Shown: positions 49,181 to 60,600 of the stretch, in pieces | How the letters are laid out: each line of letters opens with the position of its first letter | How positions within the stretch are numbered: the first letter of the stretch is position 1 | NCBI RefSeq assembly: GCF_027244095.1 | Contig: NC_069661.1 | Coordinates: forward strand, 151,915,501 to 151,979,500 | Origin: Hemicordylus capensis | Lineage: Eukaryota > Chordata > Lepidosauria > Squamata > Cordylidae | Reading direction: 5' to 3' | Length of the DNA: 64,000 nt | The notes under the pieces: model-generated | Databases searched by the model: none | The model's input: the letters and a program-made list of their open reading frames with translations, nothing else | What the model was told of the DNA's origin: nothing | Made by a program: the position numbers and the translations under genes

Positions 49181-49219
49181 TGTGTACATGCACATGCACG
49201 TGCGCGTACACACACACAT
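49181..49219. repeat. Alternating purine-pyrimidine tract
   Basis: About 39 bases alternate strictly between purine and pyrimidine ('gcacgtgcgcgtacacacac'), preceded by nine more after one break. Such tracts can adopt Z-DNA. It is 120 bases past the RINT1 stop. Confidence 0.75.
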
Positions 49220-50085
49220 TTTAAAGCTGGGTAAAATCTAGCTGCCCATTTAAACTTTTAACTACCTCTCAGGTAGCATTGCAGTTGTACGATATGTTCG
49301 TCTGGGAGACACTCTTGTCTAGTATCAATGTGACAAACGTTATTGTCTCGGTTAACTCCCTGTGGTAATCAGGTGGAATTACCTTCATTAGAGGGTATAT
49401 ACAAACACACCCCTCATGTAATAACGACAAGCTCTTTATATGGCCTTGAAGAAGCAAGAGTTAATAGTTTTTCAGATTGCATTATCTATGTGAGCTAGAG
49501 TTGAATTGCTCTCCCTTGTTGGCAGTTGTGCTATTCACGTTGGTCTAGGCTTGGCTGGATTGCCTTCTGTCCTTTCCAAGAACTATAGTTTTACTCCAGA
49601 CTTAATCTACACCAGATACTTAGTCCCATAATGTCATCAAGTACTAGTGAGTGTCAGTCTGCAGAGTATTCTGCGCTTACCAGTGCTTCTCCAACTAGAT
49701 GTAAAACTGTGATTGCCAAGGTGCTGCATTGATGCAGTGGTGGAGAATCTTTCTACCCTCCTGCTATGGTAATAGCTTTGTTAACAAATGTATAAAGAAA
49801 TCTGTGAATAACAATCTTACATTCTGTCTGAAGGACTGGTGTATTCATTTTGGTAACCATATTAAATACCTCCAGTGTATATAATTGTGTGTTCAATAAT
49901 TATTTTGCAGAATTTCCAACTTCTGTTTTCTTAAACTTGCAATATAAAATATGGAAAGATGTAATCCTTTTCCTTCTCTAATATAAAAATGGCTGTTGAG
50001 AGCTACAATTCATAAGCAAGTGAATTCTAAACCTGTGTCCATGAACTTCAAAAGGAGACAAACAACCACCCTCAAAAGACTTCCC
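49220..50085. other. RINT1 downstream region, nothing recognised
   Basis: No clear repeat or exon; may include a longer RINT1 3' UTR. Confidence 0.3.
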
Positions 50086-50087
50086 CA

Positions 50088-51690
50088 TTGAAATCAAAGC
50101 AACTTGAATTTTATTTAGCAAAAGGAAAATTACTTCAAGATATTTCAGCCTTTTGTGAAGGAAATACTAAATTCTTCAATTGCTGCTGTGGTGGTGTCAG
50201 TAGTAGACTAGAAGCAAGGTTATTATATAAATGGAATAGAATAATGAATCAACAGTTTTTACAACGGAGGAAAGCAAGAAGTGGAATTCCCCAAGGATCT
50301 GTATTGGGACTGATGCTTAATAAATTCTCTAGAGTTAGGGGCAAGCAACATGGTGGCATAGTGAAATCAAATGATGCAAATCTGCAATAGGTGCAAATGA
50401 CATCGAATATTCAGCATGGTGAAAACCAAAATGACTGCAAAGAGCTCCAGAACAATCTCTTTAAACTGGATGGGCAGGCAGCAAGAAGTGGTAGATGCAG
50501 CTTTTTGTAAACAAGTGAAAAATGATGCACAGTGGGGCAAAGCCCCCCCGCCAAACTCCCACCTTTACATATGTACACTGATGGGGTCTTGAACTGTCAG
50601 TGATTAACCAGGAAAACGATCTTGAGATTGTGGTGACTAACTCAATGAAAATATTGACTCACTGTGAGGCAGCTGTGATAAAGGCAAATACTACATTGGG
50701 GGATAATTTAGAAAGATTGGAAAGATAACTGCTAGTATTATAATGCCCATAAACGAAGTAGGATGTGCCCACATTTTGAATACTGTAAACAGTTCTGGTC
50801 TCTGCATCTCAAAATGGAGATGCAAAATGTAGAGTTGGGAAAGGTGCAGAAGGGGCAATCAAGATGCTAAGGGGGCTGAAGCGCTTCCCGTATGAGCAAA
50901 GGCTACAATGTTTGGAGCTTTTTTAGCTCAGAAAAAAAGATGAGGGGCATGACTAAGGCTTATAAAACTATGTATGGCATGGCATGGAGAAAGTAGATGG
51001 CGTTTTTCTCCCTCTCTAGCAACACTAGAACCAAGGGTCAGCCATTGAAACTAATTGGGAGGTGTATGATAGGAACATAGGAAATTGCCATATACTGAGT
51101 CAGACCATTGGTCTATCTAGCTCAGTATTGTCTTCACAGACTGGCAGCAGCTTCTCCAAGGTTGCAGGCAGGAATCTCTCTCAGCCCTATCTTGGAGAAG
51201 CCAGGGAGGGAACTTGAAACCTTCTGCTCTTCCCAGAGTGGCTTCTTCCCCTGAGGGGAATATCTTGCAGTGCTCACACATCAAGTCTCCCATTCAGATG
51301 CAAGCAGGGCAGACCCTGCTTAGTTATGGGGACAAGTCATGCTTGCTACCACAAGACCAGCTCTCCTCTCCAATGAACAGAAGAACGTCCTATTTCACAC
51401 AGTATGGAATTTGCTGTCACAAGGTTAAATAGCTTTAAAAGGCACATTCATGGAGGACAAGTCCATCAACGGCTACTAGTTCTGATGGCTAAATAACAGT
51501 TCAATTTTCTGCGATGGTATGCTTTTGACTACCAGTTGCCGGGCAGCAATAGCAGAAGGCTGGGGGTGGAGTGCCTTCATCTCCAGTTTGTGGGCTTCCC
51601 AAAGGCCTCATGGCCACTCTGAAAAATAGGATGCTGGACTACATAGGCCTTGTCCAGCAAGGTTTCTCTTACATTCTTATATAAGCGGAA
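50088..51690 (+). mobile_element. CR1-type LINE, degraded 3' part
   Basis: 'GIPQGSVLGLMLNKF' (50280) is the reverse transcriptase motif. It is followed by 'caaaggctacaatgtttgg', 'ctctctagcaacactagaac' and the usual end 'gatgctggactacatagg', 'gtccagcaaggtttctctta'. Many frame breaks. A SINE in reverse sits at 51068-51368. Confidence 0.7.
51068..51368 (-). mobile_element. 5S rRNA-derived SINE, full length
   Basis: On the - strand: 'gagctggtcttgtggtagc', 5S-like 'aactaagcagggtctgccc' and 'gcatctgaatgggagac', then 'ctctgggaagagcagaagg' and the shared tail ending 'ggcaatttcctatgttcc'. It is the only uninterrupted copy here. Confidence 0.8.
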
Positions 51691-51745
51691 TATATCAATA
51701 GAACCTTTTAGGTTTTTTAAAAAGGTAAAATATTGAGCTAAACAG

Positions 51746-51751
51746 TTTATT
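51746..51751 (-). promoter_or_regulatory. EFCAB10: EFCAB10 poly(A) signal
   Basis: AATAAA on the - strand, about 20 bases after the EFCAB10 stop. It implies a very short 3' UTR. Confidence 0.55.
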
Positions 51752-51769
51752 GAAGCAGAACTCTCAGGA

Positions 51770-51806
51770 TTAAAATGCTGCCCACATTTCTGCAAACTTT
51801 TTCATC
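51770..51806 (-). CDS. EFCAB10: EFCAB10 exon 4 (C-terminus)
   Basis: Acceptor 'ttttttctctacacag', then residues V-MKKFAEMWAAF and TAA at 51770-51772. It was too short to stand out and was found by phase and similarity. Confidence 0.85.
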
Positions 51807-54800
51807 CTGTGTAGAGAAAAAAAAAGAATAATGAGTACATGGAACACCACCTACCCTTCATGGATCACAAAAATAAGAATACTATATGAGTGAATAGAAT
51901 ATTTGCATTACATTGAATAGGGAACTAATTTTGTTACACAATGTAACTTTAAGTGTACAACCCACCATCCCCAAAAGACACTTAAACCTGCTCTGGATTG
52001 TGGCCTTTGTGTGTTTGCCTACTCAATTATGTCTTAAAAAACAACACAGGTTGCTCACCTGTAACTATTGATCTAGTAGGGATCCGTCGACATCCATAAG
52101 GATGGGGTAATGCGCCTGCGGCGCAGGACCCTTGCGGTAGAATGCTGCAGTTCGCTGAGGCGACTGAGCCTTTCCCACACACCTTCAGCATGCTATTTAA
52201 AGACGGGCCAGGCGCCTGTTCTTCAGTTCTTGGACCACCGCCGTGAACGATCATCTGGAATCAAGTGAGTTTATAATCGAAGGAGAACAGCTTGCACACT
52301 CAATGCACATAGTGTAGCACTACTGTAGAGGAGTGGTCCGGGAGGGTCTTATGGATGTCAACGGATCTCTACCAGATCAATAGTTACAGGTGAGCAACCT
52401 GTTTATCTGGACTCAGATTCGTCGAGATCTATACGAATGGGTGTTTAACTAACTCCCCATGGAGGAGGGTGCAGTAGTAGCTATTGTAACACCCACTTCA
52501 AAACGCTTCTCCCGAAGCTCGCCTTGGCAGCAGAGTGCACATCTATGGCGTAAAGTCTGACAAAAGGTAACTCAGTGGACCAAGTTGCTGCTTTACAGAT
52601 GTCCATGAAGGTTACCCCCAATAGGTGTGCAGCTGAAGAAGCGTAGGCATGGGTAGAGGGGACCTTGATTGCTTCAGGTGGTTGAACATTCTGTGTCTTG
52701 TATGCTGGCAGGATAAGCTCAACTAGCCATCAGGACATTCTTTGGAAATGCAGGAGCCTCTCACATAGCCCTTGTATGGTACAGACAGACACTTGGTGGA
52801 TCTGAAGTCCTAGATGTGATCTAGGTAATATAAAAGAGCCCCCTCCTTACATCCAAGGAGTGCATTGCACATTCTAAATGGATAGATGGATTCCTGAATA
52901 ATGTAGAGAGAACAATGTCCTGGTGGAGGTGGAACTCAGACACCACCACACATTAGCACTTTATCTGGATAAATTCTGGTGTATGGTGAACCTATCCACA
53001 AAGCTGTCAATTCACTTACACATTAAACTGTAGTCATGGCCAGTAAGAAGGCAATTTTCAAAGTTACTAGTTCTATAGAGGAAGAACCCATAGGTTCAAA
53101 TGGATCCTCTGTCAAAGTTGAAAAGACCAAGGATATGCTCCATGGTTTGATGGGTGTGCAAATGGGTGAATACAAATTCACAAGGCCTTTCAGGAAAGCT
53201 TTACTACCTGGGTGTGAAAAGAGTTTTTCCATCATAGCCTGGATATTTTGAAGTTAGTGCTGCTAGTTGCACCCTCAAAGATACATTTGCCAGCCCTTGT
53301 GCTTTTAAATCAGTCAAGTAGAGGAGTACATCCTTGATTGTGGCCTGGGGAGGGTGAAAACCATGCATTCTTCTGTAGGATTTGAATCTGAGACTTCAAA
53401 CATTCCGGTGTTGAAGAGGGAGCGGACTTCGAAGAGATCTTTAGTATTCGAAAGGATGCCAACGTCGAGCTTGATGTAAATGGCTGTGGTTTCATAGAAG
53501 GAGGCTTAGACATTGACATCAAAGTTTTCAAAGTTGACTAGGTCACAGGGTGGGGGTTCTCCTGATGCTGAAGGGCTTAGAACCTCATCATAAATGGCAA
53601 CGTGAAGCTGCAAGGCCTGGTTTTTTCTCATCTGCTTCGAGAAAGATAGGCATATCTTACACGAAGAGAAGTGCTCTTCTCCAAGGCAGATTAAGCATAA
53701 GTCATGGAGATCTTTTGAGGGAAACTTGGCATTACAGTTGTACACCTCTTGAAGCTCCATTTCTTCTCAGCCATTTAAAGGATATTCCAACTCGTAGTCT
53801 AAGTCCGTTCCAAATTTGAAAAAAATACCAGCAAAGTCCGGAAGCCATTTCCAAGTCAAAACCAATAAATTTAGTCTGATACTTTTAATCTTACAGATAA
53901 ACTCAGAAAGAAGAACTTAACCGATGAGGAGCAACAGCCCGAGGACTGAACGCAACGGTGCTTGGAAAAGAACTGAAGAACAGGCACCTGGCCCGCCTTT
54001 AAATAGCATGCTGAAGGCATGTGGGTAAGGCTCAGTCAGCTCGACGAGCTGCGGCACTCTATCGCGAGGGTCCTGCACAGGCTCATTACCCCATTCTTAT
54101 GGATCTCGACCCAGATCTTTTTCTTTTGTGAATGTTACTTATTTTGGCCACAAGTCACACTTTCCCCATTTCTCTTAGTAATAGGGTACATCCCTTCTAA
54201 AGTTAAGCACTTCCAAGTCCCATCATTGCAGGGGGAGAGTTAAGCATGTCTTAATTCTCCCCATTAAAATAAATATGATTTTCAAATACTAACTTTGGCG
54301 GGATCATGACCAAATACTGAATCAGGAAGAGGCCAGAAACATCACAATAATAATATTTTAAACAGCAGGAATAGAAGGGGCTATTTTATTTGGTATCCTA
54401 CAAAGTTTGACTTAATACACACATAAAAGTTGCATTGTGAGTGAACAGTTTTAGAGAATGCTGGCTCTGGACTTGGGTTAACAAGCAATATTTGGCCAGA
54501 TGACAGAGCAGCAAGGTAGAAAATTTATACTGGCCGTGTTTAAAGTGTTTAAAATGACTTCCCTAAGAGCCCAGAAACAATACTATTAGGTTTTGATAAC
54601 AGTTCATTGCCTAGGAAATACTGGATCCTCTTTATGTATCTGACAGCAGAAGCAGCAAGATTGACATTTGCATACAAATGGAAAGACATCCATTGCCCGA
54701 GTAAAGAGGATTGGATACTTAAAGTGTTAGAGTTGGCAGGAATGGCCAAGCTAACAGCATTATTAAGAAATAAATTTGAAGCATTTAAAAGGGAGTGGGA

Positions 54801-57030
54801 CTCTCTTCTTATTTACCTAAAAACATATTATAAAATGGATTTCTATCAGGCTTTGGAGTGGTAACAAAAATGTTTTTAAAATGCCCTAGAGCTGATTTTC
54901 GTACGATTTATCGGGGGGGGGGGGCGACGATTAAATTACAGGCAATACTTGTTCTAATGATGAGATGGAAGTCCTCATGGTTTTTGTTTGTTTATTTTGT
55001 TTGTGGTTTTTTTCTTTTTGTGTGTGCGTGTGTGCATCTTATGTTGTGAAAAATTGAATAAAAAGTATATAAAAAATAAAGTTTTAAAAGTTTTTTAAAA
55101 AAGAAAGAAAGAAAAAATTCTCCTGAGCACATACTCTTGGCCCACATGCATTGAATTTAATATCCACATTTACCATTCAAATGCTAGGGCCACATGTGAA
55201 GCATCAGAAGTGTGACATGCATAAAGTGGGAGGAGGGAAGAGCCAGCATGGTATAGTGGTTAGAGTGATGGACTAGGACCGGGAAGACCCGAGTTCAAAT
55301 CACCATTCAGCCATGATACTTGCTGGGTGACTCTGGGCCAGTCACTTCTCTCTCAGCCTAACCTACTTCACAGGGTTGTTGTGAAGAGAAACTCAAGTAT
55401 GTAGTACTCTGGGCTCTTTGGAGGAAGAGTGGGATATAAAATGTAAAAAAATAATAAATAAAATAAATGATTTTACTTCCCCAAAATATGTAAGGGAGGA
55501 ATCTGGCTATATTTCAGCTGAAATGGCATGTACAATAGGTACATTACTAAGTTAATGTTAATAACTTCTTAACAACTTAATGTTAATAAGTCTATTAACT
55601 CAAAACTCAGCCATTAAGTAACATACTAGTTAAACTTACACATTGTCCTTGAAGATCGTTAATGTAATCAGGTCAGTCTCTTTATAGGGTACATCTTGAG
55701 TACTCAGTCCCAAAGATTCAAGTGCTAAAATATTGAAGAGAGAGCAAAAGGGTCTTACAAATGTGCTGATTAGTTTCAATCCAGGAAGTGTCTTGGGTAA
55801 ATGCATGCCTCCCCCCACAAAGTAACAAACTGAACTGTACCACTGGAGATGGAGTCACAACTCAGTGGTGGAGCATCTGTATGTTTGCATGTAGAAGATC
55901 CCAGGTTCAATCCCTGGAATCTCCAGGTAGGGCTAGGAACAATTTCTCCCTGAAACCAAACACTGCCACTTCTTTGCAATATTTGTCACGTCTTCCAGAA
56001 GGAAGGGCATGTTTGTGCCTACAGATGGGGAGGGAGACAGTATTCAGTTGACAGAGGACTATGCAGTGCCCACAGGGCAATCCCTGAAACTTTGGAGAAG
56101 CCATTGCCAGTCAGTGTAGATCAGAGTTTCTTAACTTTGGGCCCCCAGATGTTGTTGGACTACAACTCCCAACATCCTCAGCCACAAAGGCCATGTCTGG
56201 GGATTATGGGAGTTCTAGTCCAACAACATCTGGGGGCCCACCAGGTTAAGAAACCCTGGTGTAGACAATACTGAGCTAGATGGATCAATGGTCTGACTCG
56301 GTATAAGGCAGCTTCTTATGTTCCTATATTTATTTGAGCCACCATCTCCCTGATGGCAATCCATCTGAATGACTAAAAGGGTAGTGAGGATGGATCATGG
56401 GTTAGGCAGATCCTGTGTTCCAACAAATATAGTGTAGTACAGTTCCTGTTACTTTTCCACCCTGTGAAGTACAGAGCTTCTCTTCTCACATCCAAGTTGT
56501 TCCCAAACTCTGTCACTTCTTTTCAATAGTTGTCACTTCTACCAGAAGAAAAGGCACGTTTGTGCCTAAAGATGGGGAGGTAGAAAATGCTCAGATGACA
56601 GAGGACTATGCAGTACGCACCATACTTACTCACTCTTGGTAGATTTTCTGCATTCGGCACACAACTCCTGTTATTACTTGCTTTCTTTTATCAGTATCAA
56701 CAAATGGTTTCAGGCAAGGACCCAGGCAGAATGGATCTGAGTGGGAGCTGCTAACCCATGGCTATCAGCAGGTAATTACAAAAGCAGACAACAGAATAGG
56801 ACCACAGCACTGGTCTTTCCAGCTCCAACTGCCAACATCTGCTTCTCTAATTAAAATACTTGTCCCTGGTTCACCTTTCATTTCAGCTAGTGTAATATGC
56901 TTGCTAGTCTTCCGTCATGCTGCATTGTTTATGCCCAGGTGATTCAGTGTGATCTCCCACCCAGGAAGTGTGCACACACTAGGGACTTGGGACAGTCCCA
57001 CTACACACCATGCTAGTAGTGATCTAAATG

Positions 57031-57090
<60 letters not shown>

Positions 57091-57645
57091 GAGAGAGAGA
57101 GAGACTATTGTGGCAGATGGCTCCGCCCTACTTGTTCACATGATGCTGCTGCTTCAGTTGTGACAGCATGCCCTGCTGCTTGACAGAACTAGGTTGCCCA
57201 AACACTTATAAACACATATTTGGAACATGGAAATGTTTTGAACATCTAAAAGTATGTTAGCAAAGGAAACAATTCTAGAAATCTGTTTTACTCGATTCTG
57301 AAGGCAGCCTCAGATCCACCACAAGTCCGGTTCCCAGGGAATGTCAGGTGTGTCATCAGGTGTGTCATCAGAACCCACCAAAGTCCCATTCCCAAGCTGG
57401 ACTGCCAACATTCATTCGACATTCTCCATCTAACTTCACACATAGGTTGCAAATGTTGGGCAAATGCTTGGCCGCAGAAGGCAACCTGGCAATGGTGGGT
57501 TCACACAAAATGTGTGCAAGTTCCAGCTCACGCCAGAAGCATACATTTGCCAGGAACCTCCAGAAAGTAAGTCAGAGTTCTCTTTGACTTCAGCTATTAA
57601 AAAACCAAGAAGATAATAATAATAAATAATAAATAATAAATAATA

Positions 57646-57689
<44 letters not shown>

Positions 57690-60600
57690 GGAAACACCAA
57701 CCTCCTTTATACTGTGCTAAGGTAATGTAGCCCTGGCCTGCAGCATCTAGCATTGTAAACATAGAATTCACATTTGTCTCATCCAGAAGATAGGGATACT
57801 CCACACCAGTAAGTTTTGCAAGTTGTATTTTTTCCAGTATTTTTATCAAAAACTCCCTTGGTCTTTCTGTAACACAAGAGCATTGACCACCATGTTATTT
57901 TACACACACAGACACAGACACTTTATTTAATGTATATATATAAAATTTAGTTTAAAATTTCATTCAAATCTTATGACAGATACTAGAGGTTTTTTCCTAT
58001 TATTCACAGCTAGCTGGGCTCAAACAGTTATTTAAACGGCAATTGTCATGGGGAATTAAGAATTTATAACCAAATTATAATTTTAATTTTGCTCTTTTCG
58101 ATCTGTACAGAGCTTCTCACTTACCAAACCCAATGCAACCAACTTGTTTTCATGTTTTTATCTTGTTGTAAACTGCCCAGAGACGTAAGTTTTGGGCGTC
58201 ATAAAAATATGTTAAATAAATAAATAGTGTGACCTTGTACTTAATTTTCGCTGCCTCCATTTTCATAGGCAGGCACTATATGTTCATGTACAAATGTTAC
58301 AGATATGATAGTACAACAGCTGTATGACAGCACCAAATAAATGTGATCTGCTTGCCTCCCCACCCCGCCCTTTATATATGCACACTGTCTACAATTTGGA
58401 TATAGGAAGCATCACAACAGGCTTGAAGCATTTCAGAATATGCCTGTGTTTTTTCTTAAACAAAACAAGAACAACAAGAGTGGGCTTTCTCTCCTAATAG
58501 CAAGGCTACTCCACTTTGTCTCAGATTTGAATAGCCCTCAGTAAAATGTCTAAGTTAGTAGTGCCAGTGTAACTCAAAGCAAGCAATTTCTCCCATTGCT
58601 CCAGCAAATGACTAAGTATTAAAACCATGGGGCCATCTCACCCTTAACATCACTCATCTCCCCTGACGGCCATCTCCTGCAGCCCCACGTGCCAATGGCA
58701 GTTACTTTATATTCCACTTTTCACCAGAAGGTTCCAAGGCAGCAAACAAAATAAAATAAATGAAAACTAAACAATAAAAACCAATGAAATAACAAAATGG
58801 TCTCTGCTCCGTTATTTAACAAAGCAAAAACAATAAAAACCACTTAAGAAAGCAGGTAGCAATTAACCAACAAGACCACCCCCCACTACTCATAGACACA
58901 AGTCCTGGTGAAATAAGATGGGTCGTAACAACCCTCTTGAATGCTGGAAGAGAGAGAGCGTGCACTCTGAACCCCTTGCTTTGTGGCAGGGAGTCCCAAA
59001 ACCAAGGCACGGATAATTCGTTGCTGGATTAATCTGTTTATTTACAGTTACCCCTGAAAGTTTAGCAGGCTTTTTATTTATTTATTTATTTGATTTTTAT
59101 ATTGCCCTTCCAAAATGGCTCAGGGCGGTTTACAATTAAAACAAAACCATGAAAATCAGTGAAAAATTAAAACAAAAATTATAAGACAGTATAAAACAAT
59201 TAACAATTAAAACACCATAAAGCAGCAATTAAACAATCACAACAATTAAAAAACCCTGAAAACCAGGTTATAACATTAAAACCAATTACAACTATTTAAA
59301 AACCCTGGAAGACCAGGCCAAACAGATAGGTTTTAAGGGCTCTCCTGAAGGCCAGTAAAGAATTCAAATTGTGGATTTGTGCCGGGAGCGCATTCCACAG
59401 CCCAGGAGCAGCTACAGAGAAGGCTTGCCTCTGAGTTGCCACCAGACGAACCGAATTTGTGTTTCTGTCTGGTCTTATGTTTAGCCCACTGGGACAATTA
59501 AAACTCTCCTTTCCAGGGGTCACCAGAAAGAAGGAAGACCCTGTCCCTTATGCACATCAACAGAGCCTCAGCACACACAGCAGAGCCCTCCCTGTCAATC
59601 TTAATGGGCACTCCCTTGTTAGGAAGTGGATCTTGAGATACCCAGGGCCCAAACTGTAGAGTGTTTTAAAAGGTTATGGCCAGCACCTTGAACTTTTAAC
59701 CCAGCAAATTACAAATCATCTAACCCCCCCTCTTGTCAGTAGGGCAAACTAGCAGATTGTGAAGGGGCTTTCTGTGACCAAATGTAATCAAATCTATCCA
59801 GAAATATTGTATTTTTCAACTGTTAAATGCTGAGTTCAAAGATTGCCATATACCACAATGTCTGTTCAGACAGAGGATGGCAAACAAAACAGTGACATTG
59901 TACAGAATGACTTAAATCTTAAGAATCTCAAGTTTCCCACTCTCAGAAGCCTGTTTGGTGTCTCTTCCTTGTTATAACCCCAATGCACTCTACTAGGGGT
60001 CAGGGGACTCAAGAACAGCATTCTGTGAGATGTGGGGTACTGCAGCAGAATTTGGAAACAGACACACAAACACACCCCACACGAGAAGAAGGGCCTTCTG
60101 TTAAACTAGAGCTCCTTTGGACTCAAGCCATCATTTCCAAAAAGCCATGGTTTTTGTTTTGTTTTAAAAGTAGACTCTTTCTTGGGACTTCAAAAGCCCT
60201 GTTTGCCCCACTCTCAGAATACATAGTTTTGAAGGCACTGCTACTATGGGCAGAGCTACCGAAATAGGATCAATCCATTAAAAACAGGACTGAGTGGAGA
60301 CCCTAGTATACACCCATCTCAACTCTGTGTTAGTCTCCTACTATAAAAACACAGAGACATGCAGTCGCGTCTGCCCTTTCATCATCCAAACAAGTCAAGG
60401 CCCTCCTGGGGGTGCTGCTGAGTGTGAGGAGGCGAAAAACCCATTCGGACGACCTCCATTTGCCCAGACATCCATCCATCTACCACGTGTGGTAAAATTC
60501 CTCTTCTCTTGGCAGGATGATTCGATCCACAGAACTAGCCGAGGCTGAGAACGGCCACTCTGGGGTCGCCTCTGCGGGATTGCTGAGGAGGAGGAGGAGG

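Noticed and set aside
54607-54864. A small host gene
   Set aside because: The frame matches an L1 ORF2 C-terminus and is followed directly by an L1-type 3' end.
59983-60267. 94-codon + strand frame near EFCAB10
   Set aside because: No similarity, no splice context and no conservation evidence; it probably arose by chance.
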